Assembly: GCA_937920255.1 (NCBI GenBank)
Contig: CALDSL010000354.1
Location: forward strand, 1 to 5,384
Direction of reading: 5' to 3'
DNA: 5,384 nt
Origin: an uncultured Anaerolineaceae bacterium
GTDB lineage: Bacteria; Chloroflexota; Anaerolineae; Anaerolineales; Anaerolineaceae
In this document: one piece after another, positions 1-5,384 of the stretch
Layout: each line of letters starts with the position of its first letter
How positions within the stretch are numbered: position 1 is the first letter of the stretch
Notes under the pieces: generated by a model
Database searches by the model: none
Seen by the model: only the letters and a program-made list of their open reading frames with translations
What the model was told of the DNA's origin: nothing
Made by a program: the position numbers and the translations under genes

Positions 1-65
1 GAACCCCCACGCCTTGCGGCACATGGCCCTCAACCATGCCTGTCTGCCAGTTCCAGCACCAGCGC
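1..65 (-). tRNA. tRNA-Leu (anticodon GAG), 3' end cut by window edge
   Basis: Read on the minus strand, positions 65 to 1 fold as the first three quarters of a class II (long variable arm) tRNA. The 5' acceptor strand is GCGCTGG (65-59), followed by T8 and G9. The D arm is a 3-bp stem CTG/CAG (56-54 with 42-40) around a loop containing A14 and the G18-G19 pair (48-47). The anticodon stem is CATGG/CCATG (38-34 with 26-22) around loop TTGAGGG, placing anticodon GAG at 31-29 after the conserved T33, which reads CUC/CUU leucine codons. The variable arm is a small hairpin, GCC/GGC with loop GCAA (20-11). It is followed by a GGGGG T-stem strand and the start of the T loop, TTC (3-1). The remainder, including the 3' acceptor strand, lies beyond the left edge. 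The fold and anticodon are read directly; the leucine identity follows from both. Confidence 0.93.
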
Positions 66-77
66 GCGAACTTTCAT

Positions 78-106
78 ATTATAATCGGGGCCAGTGGGAG
101 CGTCAA
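78..106 (-). promoter_or_regulatory. Sigma-70 type promoter of the tRNA-Leu gene
   Basis: On the minus strand a -35 box TTGACG (complement of 101-106) and a perfect -10 box TATAAT (complement of 78-83) are separated by exactly 17 nt. The predicted start of transcription is near position 71, about 6 nt before the mature tRNA 5' end, so RNase P would remove only a very short leader. A near-consensus promoter is what one expects for a stable RNA gene. The boxes are seen in the sequence; the start site is inferred from standard spacing. Confidence 0.85.
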
Positions 107-164
107 GGTTTGGCCTGTGTTCCGGCGCGCCCGCATCTTTTCCACCGCGCGTGACGCAATCATT

Positions 165-170
165 TATAGT
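165..170 (+). promoter_or_regulatory. Possible -10 element for plsX
   Basis: TATAGT lies 21 nt before the plsX start codon and would place a transcript start near 177, just ahead of the Shine-Dalgarno sequence. No convincing -35 hexamer is present at 16-18 bp, so this is a weak call. The alternative is that plsX is transcribed from the TATAAT at 80-85, which also reads on the plus strand but likewise has no good -35 partner. Confidence 0.25.
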
Positions 171-181
171 CGCAGTCATTC

Positions 182-187
182 AGGAGG
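182..187 (+). promoter_or_regulatory. Ribosome binding site that fixes the plsX start
   Basis: A perfect AGGAGG lies 4 nt before the ATG at 192. It decides against the longer open frame that reaches back to an ATG at 36, which has no such signal and would begin inside the tRNA-Leu gene on the other strand. Confidence 0.9.
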
Positions 188-191
188 ACGC

Positions 192-1220
192 ATGGCAATC
201 GTATTAGACGCAATGGGAAGCGACACCTACCCCGGGCCAGAAATCGAGGCGGCCGTGAAGGCCGCGGAGATGTTTGGCGAAGAGATCATCCTGGTCGGCA
301 GCGAGGCGCTGATCAAAGACCGGCTGGCGGCGGCCAACCCGCGCAACCTGCCGGTGCGCCTGGTGGATGCCCCCGATGTACTCGAAATGCACGATAAACC
401 AGTCGAAGCGGCGCGCAAGAAGCCGCGCAACTCAATGGCTGTCGGTTTGGAATTGGTCAAGACCGGCCAGGCGCGCGCGTTCATCTCGGCCGGAAACACC
501 GGTGGGGTCATGTTCAATGCGCTGCGCACGCTGGGGCGGCTCAAGGGCGTCCAACGCCCCGCGCTGACCGCGCGCTTCCCGGTCAAGGGCGGGCAGTGCG
601 TGGTGCTGGATATCGGCGCCAATGCCGACTGCCGGCCGGAATTCCTGCTCCAGTTCGCGGTGATGGGCAGCGCCTACGCCGAACGCGCGCTCGGCAAGAA
701 CAACCCACGCGTCGGGCTGATCTCCAATGGCGAAGAGGGCGGCAAGGGCAACCAGCTCACCAAAGATACCTACCCCCTGCTGGAAGCCAGCGGACTGAAC
801 TTCATCGGCAACCTGGAGGGCAAAGAGCTGTTTGGCGGGATGGCGGATGTTGCCGTAACCGATGGCTTCACCGGCAACGTACTGCTCAAATCCAGTGAAG
901 CGGTGGCCAAGCTGCTGACCGACACGCTCAAACAGGAATTGATGGCCTCGCTGGTAACCAAGATCGGTGCGGCGCTGGCGCGCCCGGCATTCAAGAGCCT
1001 GCGCCGGCTACTCGACCCCGGCGAGGTCGGCGCGGCGCCGTTGCTGGGCATCGACGGGCTGGTATTCGTGGCCCACGGCCGCTCGGATGCGCGCGCGCTG
1101 GTCAACGCCATCCGCGAAGCTCGCGCACTGGCCGATTCCAACCTACTGGATGCCACCCGTAGCGCCATTCAAGACCGGCTGGCGCAGCTTGAAGCAAGCC
1201 CCACCAACGAAACCGCATAG
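192..1220 (+). CDS. plsX: Phosphate acyltransferase PlsX
   Basis: PlsX converts acyl-ACP and inorganic phosphate to acyl-phosphate, the donor used by the membrane acyltransferase PlsY in the first step of phospholipid synthesis. It acts as a soluble or membrane-peripheral enzyme. The 342-residue product has the usual family length and its conserved blocks in order: LDAMGSD at residues 5-11, SAGNTGG at 99-105, DIGAN at 140-144, NGEEGGKG at 179-186, DGFTGNV at 224-230, LLGIDG at 284-289 and HGRS at 295-298. The start at 192 is chosen because residues MAIVLDAMGSD match the normal PlsX N-terminus and an ideal Shine-Dalgarno sequence precedes it. plsX often sits beside fabH, fabD, fabG or rpmF; here none is visible. 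It is divergent from a tRNA gene, and a short gap of 13 nt leads to the next gene, so the two are probably co-transcribed. The identification is secure. Confidence 0.97.
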   Translation: MAIVLDAMGSDTYPGPEIEAAVKAAEMFGEEIILVGSEALIKDRLAAANPRNLPVRLVDAPDVLEMHDKPVEAARKKPRNSMAVGLELVKTGQARAFISAGNTGGVMFNALRTLGRLKGVQRPALTARFPVKGGQCVVLDIGANADCRPEFLLQFAVMGSAYAERALGKNNPRVGLISNGEEGGKGNQLTKDTYPLLEASGLNFIGNLEGKELFGGMADVAVTDGFTGNVLLKSSEAVAKLLTDTLKQELMASLVTKIGAALARPAFKSLRRLLDPGEVGAAPLLGIDGLVFVAHGRSDARALVNAIREARALADSNLLDATRSAIQDRLAQLEASPTNETA

Positions 1221-1233
1221 GAAAGAGACCAAG

Positions 1234-1950
1234 ATGAAAATTGTGACCAACAAAAAATTGATCCAACGCAACCGCAAGGTTGGCCAGATCCTCTCCATCG
1301 CCAGCCTGGCGGTGTTGGGCGTGGGCATGTACATGTCCTTCCAGCCGCAGTTGCTTTCATACTCTTTCCTGGCGCTGATCGTGGGCTTTATGGTGTCGCA
1401 GATTGGCATTTATTATGGCAACCGCTGGGGTCGCTCGCCACGCCCGGATGAGCAAATCACCGCCGCGCTCAAAGGCCTGGACGACCGCTATACCCTCTAC
1501 CATTACATCGCCCCTACTGCGCACCTGCTGGTCGGACCGGCGGGTGTGTGGGCGCTGCTGCCGTATGCCCAGAAAGGCAAGATCACTTACCAGAATGGCA
1601 AATGGAAGCAGAAGGGCGGCAGTCTGTACCTTAAGGTCTTTGCCCAGGAAGGCCTCGGCCGGCCGGATATGGAGATCAAAGGCGCACTGGAAGATATGAA
1701 GAAGTTCTATGCCAACCAGTTGCAGGGCACGGCGTTACCGACCCAGGCGGCGATGGTTTTTACCAACCCCAAAGTGGAACTGGAAACCACCGAAGCCCCC
1801 GTTCCGGCTGTGAAAGCGGATAAGCTGAAGGATTTCATCCGCAAGAACGCCAAAGAAGGCAGCAAAGTGATGACGCCTGACGTGGTCAAGCAGCTTACCA
1901 CCGCCCTGCCCGAGTTTGACGTGGAAGTGATCAAGGGGGATGTGAAGTAG
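1234..1950 (+). CDS. Two-helix membrane protein with degenerate NERD-like domain
   Basis: The 238-residue product has a short basic N-terminus (KKLIQRNRK), then two hydrophobic helices at about residues 17-35 and 41-61, and a soluble domain after a Gly/Arg/Pro-rich turn. Residues 74-200 follow the outline of the nuclease-related domain (NERD): a helix (ITAALKGL), a strand leading to HLLVGPAGVWALL at 97-109, a GKI strand and a GKW turn at 115-124, a middle helix at about 148-162, AAMVFTNP at 172-179 and a final helix KADKLKDFIRK. In typical NERD domains the strand after VGPxGV carries a Glu-x-Lys pair; here the aligned residues appear to be Leu and Tyr, so nuclease activity is unlikely. By analogy the domain would face the cytoplasm. 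The start has only a partial Shine-Dalgarno (GGAAAGAG) and lies 13 nt after plsX, suggesting one operon. The NERD relation is pattern recognition, not a database match. The function is unknown. Confidence 0.85.
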   Translation: MKIVTNKKLIQRNRKVGQILSIASLAVLGVGMYMSFQPQLLSYSFLALIVGFMVSQIGIYYGNRWGRSPRPDEQITAALKGLDDRYTLYHYIAPTAHLLVGPAGVWALLPYAQKGKITYQNGKWKQKGGSLYLKVFAQEGLGRPDMEIKGALEDMKKFYANQLQGTALPTQAAMVFTNPKVELETTEAPVPAVKADKLKDFIRKNAKEGSKVMTPDVVKQLTTALPEFDVEVIKGDVK

Positions 1951-2009
1951 AGCGGTTCTAGCTGTGCCCGTACCCTTCGACGGGTATCGCGAATCGCCAA
2001 GGCGTGTGG

Positions 2010-2046
2010 AAAATAACGAGCCTGCACATTATCCTTGCAGGCTCGT
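2010..2046 (-). terminator. Intrinsic terminator of the scpB-rluB transcript
   Basis: Positions 2016-2026 and 2036-2046 form a perfect 11-bp stem (ACGAGCCTGCA and its complement) around a 9-nt loop. On the minus strand the stem is followed at once by TTATTTTCC, giving the U-rich tract (through about 2010) of a Rho-independent terminator. It lies 6 nt beyond the rluB stop codon. On the plus strand the stem is followed by GTCG, so it should not work well for the converging plsX transcript. Confidence 0.88.
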
Positions 2047-2052
2047 GTCGCA

Positions 2053-2910
2053 CTACCGCTTAATCGTCCGCGGTGGGCGCGGGGCGCGCTTTTGATCCTG
2101 TTTCTTTACCTCGGTCGGTTTGCGCACCGGGCGGGCGGGATGGCTCTTCGCCGCCGGTTTCTGCGCCGGGCGGGGCGCTTTCTCGCGGTTTTGCAGTTTC
2201 TTCAGGTCGTTCACTTCCTGCGGCGTCAGGTAGCGCCACTCGCGCGGCTTCAAATGCCCCAATTCCAGAGTGCCGATGCGCACGCGCACAATCTTGAATA
2301 CTGGCAGCCCCAGGCGCTTGCCCACTTCGCGGATCTGGCGTTTGCGGCCCTCTTTCAAAATCACCGTCAGCCAGGCGCCTTTACCGGCAAACCCGGTCAG
2401 CGTCACCTGAGCGGGGGCGGTGCGGTATCCGTCCTCCATCACCACGCCGCGCCGCCAGATGGCGAGCTGCTGCTCATCCGGGCGCACGGCCAACTGAACG
2501 CGGTATTCTTTCTCGTGCTCGTAGCGCGGGTGGGTCAGGCGGTTGGCCAGCTCGCCGTCGTTGGTCATTAAAATCAGCCCTTCGCTCTCCAGGTCCAGCC
2601 GCCCCACAGCAAACAGGTGCCCGCTGACCGGGATCAGGTCGCGCACGGTCTGGCGCGGGTTGGGGTCGTTGGGATCTTCGTCGGAGAGCACGCCGCGCGG
2701 TTTGTGCAGGGCGATGTAGACAAACTCCGGCATCACCTTACCGATCGGCCGGCCGTCCAGGGTGATCGTGTCACGCGCAGGGTCGGCCTTCATGCCCAAC
2801 TCGGCCACTTTGCCGTTTACGCGCACGCGGCCGGCCTCGATCAGTTCTTCATTGGCCCGGCGCGAGCCGTAGCCCGCGCGCGCCAAAATCTTCTGCAAGC
2901 GTTCTTCCAT
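2053..2910 (-). CDS. rluB: 23S rRNA pseudouridine synthase, RsuA/RluB family
   Basis: The enzyme isomerises a uridine of 23S rRNA to pseudouridine during ribosome assembly in the cytoplasm. An N-terminal S4 RNA-binding domain covers roughly residues 1-58 (ERLQKILARAG, then RVRVNGKVA). The catalytic domain follows, with the LHKPRGVL strand near 68-75, the family signature GRLDLESEGL at 103-112 containing the catalytic Asp106, a KEYRV strand, and RKRQIREV at 189-196. From about residue 241 the chain becomes a Lys/Arg/Pro/Ala-rich tail of some 45 residues, likely disordered and RNA-binding. I chose the ATG at 2910 (285 aa) because family members normally begin directly with MxERLQK and AGGA lies 10 nt upstream. 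A GTG at 2916, abutting the scpB stop codon, would add two residues. The gene follows scpB by 6 nt, an arrangement common in several phyla. RluB rather than another RsuA-family member is inferred from sequence style and this neighbour. Confidence 0.95.
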   Translation of the reverse strand: MEERLQKILARAGYGSRRANEELIEAGRVRVNGKVAELGMKADPARDTITLDGRPIGKVMPEFVYIALHKPRGVLSDEDPNDPNPRQTVRDLIPVSGHLFAVGRLDLESEGLILMTNDGELANRLTHPRYEHEKEYRVQLAVRPDEQQLAIWRRGVVMEDGYRTAPAQVTLTGFAGKGAWLTVILKEGRKRQIREVGKRLGLPVFKIVRVRIGTLELGHLKPREWRYLTPQEVNDLKKLQNREKAPRPAQKPAAKSHPARPVRKPTEVKKQDQKRAPRPPRTIKR

Positions 2911-2916
2911 ACCCAC

Positions 2917-3492
2917 CTAATCCTTCAGAATTCCGTTCTTATTTTGCGGGAGATCTTCTTCTGCGGGCCGCTCAAACGGCGGCAGTTGATCGAGTGACGA
3001 CAGGCCAAAGTGCTGGAGGAACTCCGGGCTGGAACCGTACAGGATCGGGCGACCGGGGCCTTCGGTGCGCCCCACTTCCTGCACCAGGCCCTTGCTCAAC
3101 AGGCTCTTGAGCACGCCGTCGCTGTTCACGCCGCGGATGGCATCGATGCCCGGGCGGGTGATCGGCTGGCGGTAGGCGATGATGGCCAGCGTTTCCAGCG
3201 CGGCGCGGCTCAGCCGCACCGTGGCCTCGAAGCCCAGGAAACGTTCGACCAACAGGCCATGGGCCGGCGCGGTGGTGAGCTGCACGCGCCCGCCGTGCCA
3301 CTGGATGCTCAGGCCGCGGTTCTGACGGTAAATCTCTTCGAGGCAGGCCAGGCCCTGCTCCACTTCTTCCACGCTGGCCTGCAGCGTTTCGGCAAGCTGC
3401 AAGAGCGGCACCGGCGCCGAGGCAACAAATAGAAGCGCTTCTAAGCTGGCTGATAAATCTGTAATGTTGGTTTCTGTCACGCTGTCACTCAT
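2917..3492 (-). CDS. scpB: Segregation and condensation protein B
   Basis: ScpB dimers bind the kleisin ScpA and the Smc ATPase to form bacterial condensin, which organises and segregates newly replicated chromosomes. The 191-residue product is of normal length. The first winged-helix domain covers about residues 14-90 (SLEALLFVASAPVPL, later GGRVQLTTAP and VERFL). The second begins at LSRAALETLAIIAYRQPITR (94-113) and continues through the hallmark block IRGVNSDGVLKSLL (119-132), then PGRPILYG (146-153), TPEFL-like SSPEFLQHFGL and SSLDQLPP (165-172). The C-terminal tail is short and acidic. No Shine-Dalgarno sequence precedes the ATG at 3490-3492, and a -10-like TATTAT sits 6 nt before it, so the message may be leaderless. 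It heads a two-gene unit with rluB. The usual partner scpA is not upstream or downstream within the window. The identification is secure. Confidence 0.97.
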   Translation of the reverse strand: MSDSVTETNITDLSASLEALLFVASAPVPLLQLAETLQASVEEVEQGLACLEEIYRQNRGLSIQWHGGRVQLTTAPAHGLLVERFLGFEATVRLSRAALETLAIIAYRQPITRPGIDAIRGVNSDGVLKSLLSKGLVQEVGRTEGPGRPILYGSSPEFLQHFGLSSLDQLPPFERPAEEDLPQNKNGILKD

Positions 3493-3494
3493 GA

Positions 3495-3503
3495 TGCTAT
3501 AAT
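3495..3503 (+). promoter_or_regulatory. Extended -10 promoter of the lipoprotein gene
   Basis: TGCTATAAT is a perfect -10 hexamer (3498-3503) with the TGn extension. A CTGTCA at 3474-3479, inside scpB, matches four of six -35 positions at 18-bp spacing. The predicted transcript start is near 3510, 3 nt before the ATG at 3513, implying a leaderless or almost leaderless mRNA. Confidence 0.7.
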
Positions 3504-3504
3504 A
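3499..3504 (-). promoter_or_regulatory. Possible -10 element for scpB on the opposite strand
   Basis: The complement reads TATTAT, and six bases separate it from the scpB ATG, so standard spacing places the transcript start exactly on the A of the start codon. No strong -35 is seen at 16-18 bp (GTTTCG/TTTCGG region near 3521-3527). The element overlaps the plus-strand -10, so the two promoters would compete for polymerase. Confidence 0.5.
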
Positions 3505-3512
3505 CTTCGGAT

Positions 3513-4097
3513 ATGAATTACCGAAACCTTACTTTCCGACCGTTTCAAGGGCCTCGGCGTTGGATTTTGCCCGCGTTGATGCTATTTTTGGTGACCGTGG
3601 CCTGCCAGCTTTCGCTGGGCGGGCCCCAGGCTCCGGCAGACCGCACCCCCGCGCCGGCGCCAACCCAGGCGCAGGACTGGCGCAGCATTCTCGCCAATGC
3701 CCAGCCGGGAGATACCGTCGACATCACCCTGACCGAAGCCGATCTCACCGCGATGGTGGCGCGCCAGGTCGTTTCTCTCTCCAGCATCACCATCAGCGAG
3801 CCGCAGGTTGTGCTGCGCAGCGGCCAGATGGAGGTCTACGGCAAGGCGGAAGCCAGCGGCGTCTCGGGCAATTTCCAGGCAATTTCTGATATTAAGGTAG
3901 AAAATGGCCGCGCGCGGATCGAAATCGTATCGGCCAATTTCGGTTCCATCCCCGTGCCTTCCAGCTTTACCGAACGCATGACAGCCGCGATGGATGATGC
4001 ACTGGCCGGCGCCACTGGCAGCGGGCCGTCTCGCCTGTATATCAACCGGATCGAAATCTTCGATGGATATATGACGATCAACGCGACCGTGCAATAA
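3513..4097 (+). CDS. Putative lipoprotein, LmeA/DUF2993-like
   Basis: The 194-residue product begins with a lipoprotein-type signal: basic residues (RR at 15-16), a hydrophobic stretch at about 17-30 and a lipobox-like TVAC with Cys31. A Pro/Ala/Thr-rich linker at 32-52 follows, as is common for proteins tethered to the outside of the membrane. The remaining domain (about 55-194) has the beta-rich plan ITLTEADLTAMV, then a strand reading VVLRSGQMEVYG (about 99-110), an ENGRARIEI strand, a PVPSSF turn into an amphipathic helix and a final IEIFDGYMTINA hairpin. This resembles the LmeA/DUF2993 family of small lipid-binding (TULIP-like) envelope proteins, which is recognition of pattern only. An in-frame TGA at 3492-3494 means no earlier start is possible, and the ATG has no Shine-Dalgarno sequence. 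The gene is divergent from scpB by 20 bp and 64 nt upstream of another lipoprotein. The molecular role is unknown. Confidence 0.88.
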   Translation: MNYRNLTFRPFQGPRRWILPALMLFLVTVACQLSLGGPQAPADRTPAPAPTQAQDWRSILANAQPGDTVDITLTEADLTAMVARQVVSLSSITISEPQVVLRSGQMEVYGKAEASGVSGNFQAISDIKVENGRARIEIVSANFGSIPVPSSFTERMTAAMDDALAGATGSGPSRLYINRIEIFDGYMTINATVQ

Positions 4098-4161
4098 CGC
4101 TGCTGGCACGGTGAGGGCAAACTTGATTATACCGGATTTTTCCAAGGTTCTTTGAGCGATC

Positions 4162-5384
4162 ATGCAACTTCACCGCCAGGCCCTCACCCATTCGCCGCAC
4201 CCGCGCCCCCTGCTGCTGATGCTCATTGTGGCACTGCTGGCCGCCGGCTGCTCGCAGACGGCCGCCACGCCGGCCGTGGACCTGACCGTGCTGGTGGTGG
4301 CCGATGAGAGCCAGACCGCGGTGCAGGTTCCTTCCGGCTCCAGCGTGCAGGCCGCGCTGGAAAAAGCCGGAGTCACATTGAATGCCCTCGACCGCGTAGA
4401 CCCGCCCGGTTTCAGCCTGCTTACCGCGCCGGTCTCGGTTGTGGTCACGCGCGTGCGCGAGGAGTTTGAAGTGCGCGAAGTGGTCATTCCCTTCGAACAG
4501 CAGACGGTGCGCAACGAGTTGTTGCCCAAGGACGAAGTGCGCCGCATCCAAAAAGGGCTGACTGGCGTGAAACAAGACACCTACCGCCGCGTTTATGAAA
4601 ATGGAATGGAAACGTCCAATACGCTGTTCAAGAGCGTCGTCGTCACCGAAGCGCGGCCGGAGATCATCATGGTGGGCGTGCAGCTTCCCTACACCCCCAC
4701 GCCCCTGCCCGGCCGGCTGGCCTACCTCACCGCGGGCAACGCCTGGGTGATGGAAGGCACCACCGGCGACCGCCGGCCGCTGGTCACCAGCGGCGACCTG
4801 GATGGGTATGTCTTCGCTCTTTCGCCGGACGGCGAATGGCTGCTGTATTCGCGCAAGGCAAGCGAAGATGAACCCGACACGATCAACAGCCTGTGGGCGG
4901 TGCAGGTGGGCGCAGAAACGCCCGAGTCGGTGGACTTGAAAGTCAACAATGTGATCCATTTCGCCGCCTGGGTGCCCGGCGAAGAGCGGACGGTGAGCTA
5001 TTCGACCGTGGAGCCGCGCGCCGCGGCCCCCGGCTGGCAGGCCAACAATGATCTGCACACGGTCAACATTCTGCCGGGTGGTGGGGTTGGCAAGAGCACC
5101 GAGCTGGTGGAAGCCAACGCCGGCGGCATCTACGGCTGGTGGGGCACCACCTTCGCGTGGTCTCCCGGCGGCAGCCAGATCGCCTACGCGCGTCCGGATA
5201 GCGTCGGCCTGGTGGACCTGAAAGAAGGCGCGATGCGCCCGCTGTACAAGATTGTCCCATTGCAAACCGGGCGCGATTGGGCCTGGGTGCCGGGAATTAC
5301 CTGGTCACCGGATGCAAAAGTGTTGTATACTGTGGACCATGGGGATGAAGAAGGAATGCCAGCACAGGAGGAATCGCAGCATTT
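4162..5384 (+). CDS. Lipoprotein with DUF348-like, G5 and PD40/TolB-type repeats (3' partial)
   Basis: This frame is open from the ATG at 4162 to the right edge, giving 407 residues with no stop. An in-frame TGA at 4153-4155 fixes the earliest start. Residues 17-29 are a hydrophobic signal ending in LAAGC, with Cys30 as the likely lipidated residue. Residues 39-97 look like a DUF348 ubiquitin-fold domain as in YabE-type proteins (LTVLVVAD, VQAALEKAGVTLNALDRVDP). Residues 98-174 fit a G5 domain: VVIPFEQQTVRNELLPKDE, then GLTGVKQDTYRRVYENGME and a closing EIIMVGV. After a Pro/Thr linker, propeller-type strands appear with PD40 hallmarks: LSPDGEWLLYSR (220-231), FAWSPGGSQIAYAR (331-344) and ITWSPDAKVLYTVD (379-392). 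G5 and DUF348 domains are associated with cell-wall sugars; the propeller is typically a binding scaffold. A surface-anchored binding protein is inferred. The ribosome site is weak. Confidence 0.9.
   Translation, partial: MQLHRQALTHSPHPRPLLLMLIVALLAAGCSQTAATPAVDLTVLVVADESQTAVQVPSGSSVQAALEKAGVTLNALDRVDPPGFSLLTAPVSVVVTRVREEFEVREVVIPFEQQTVRNELLPKDEVRRIQKGLTGVKQDTYRRVYENGMETSNTLFKSVVVTEARPEIIMVGVQLPYTPTPLPGRLAYLTAGNAWVMEGTTGDRRPLVTSGDLDGYVFALSPDGEWLLYSRKASEDEPDTINSLWAVQVGAETPESVDLKVNNVIHFAAWVPGEERTVSYSTVEPRAAAPGWQANNDLHTVNILPGGGVGKSTELVEANAGGIYGWWGTTFAWSPGGSQIAYARPDSVGLVDLKEGAMRPLYKIVPLQTGRDWAWVPGITWSPDAKVLYTVDHGDEEGMPAQEESQH

Noticed and set aside
36..191. 52-residue N-terminal extension of plsX starting at ATG 36
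   Set aside because: It begins inside the tRNA-Leu gene on the opposite strand, has no ribosome site, and the true start at 192 has a perfect AGGAGG and the normal PlsX N-terminus.
1971..1986. Small hairpin TACCC/GGGTA after the NERD-like gene
   Set aside because: A 5-bp stem with no following T-run in either direction is too weak to call a terminator for the plsX transcript.
2035..2571. 178-codon open frame on the plus strand across rluB
   Set aside because: It lies opposite the clear RluB catalytic domain and begins within the terminator stem; it has no domain.
4128..4133. TATACC as a -10 box for the G5 lipoprotein
   Set aside because: The only -35-like hexamer (CTGGCA at 4103-4108) is at 19-bp spacing and matches four of six positions; this is close to chance level.
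4134..4142. T-run GGATTTTTCC as a terminator after the first lipoprotein
   Set aside because: There is no stable inverted repeat directly before the T-run.
3582..4163. 193-codon open frame on the minus strand
   Set aside because: It is antisense to the LmeA-like lipoprotein gene. It has a composition typical of reversed GC-rich codons and no ribosome site or motif that I recognise.
4078..5265. 395-codon open frame on the minus strand
   Set aside because: It is a shadow of the lipoprotein gene on the plus strand, whose frame shows a signal peptide, a G5 domain and PD40 repeats. The minus-strand translation is rich in His, Arg and Gly with no recognisable domain, as expected for antisense of GC-rich coding DNA.

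Overview
The window is a compact, gene-dense stretch of bacterial chromosome with GC-rich coding DNA. It holds six protein genes and one partial tRNA gene. My best guess at the source is a Chloroflexota bacterium, probably of the Anaerolineae type. This is an inference from three things: the gene mix (PlsX, ScpB-RluB, a degenerate NERD-like membrane protein, and Cys-anchored lipoproteins including a DUF348-G5-propeller protein); the lack of Shine-Dalgarno sequences at several starts; and the single-membrane style of the predicted exported proteins. There is no rRNA or marker gene to confirm it.

Left edge (1-191): on the minus strand lies most of a tRNA-Leu with anticodon GAG, cut by the window edge in the T loop. 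A near-consensus sigma-70 promoter (TTGACG, 17 bp, TATAAT) stands directly in front of it. Divergent from it, on the plus strand, plsX starts at 192 behind a perfect AGGAGG. It is followed 13 nt later by a two-helix membrane protein (1234-1950) whose soluble domain resembles the nuclease-related NERD fold but lacks the catalytic acid and lysine.

Middle (2010-3492): an scpB-rluB pair on the minus strand (chromosome segregation/condensin accessory factor, then 23S rRNA pseudouridine synthase) converges on the plsX pair. It ends in a clear intrinsic terminator with a perfect 11-bp stem. No scpA is visible in the window; scpB is the first gene of its transcript.

Right side (3493-5384): only 20 bp separate the scpB start from a divergent lipoprotein gene, and the TATAATA in that gap can serve as a -10 element in both directions. 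Neither gene has a Shine-Dalgarno sequence, and the predicted transcription starts fall at or within 3 nt of the start codons, so both mRNAs may be leaderless. The plus-strand lipoprotein (194 aa) resembles the LmeA/DUF2993 lipid-binding family. It is followed by a second lipoprotein (4162 to beyond the right edge) that combines a DUF348-like ubiquitin-fold domain, a G5 domain and TolB/PD40-type propeller repeats.

Taken together the region mixes housekeeping genes (lipid synthesis, tRNA, rRNA modification, chromosome segregation) with envelope-anchored proteins of unknown role. I see no mobile element, CRISPR array, phage gene or defence system. The most unusual items are the degenerate NERD-like protein, the shared divergent -10 with apparent leaderless starts, and the DUF348-G5-propeller lipoprotein.
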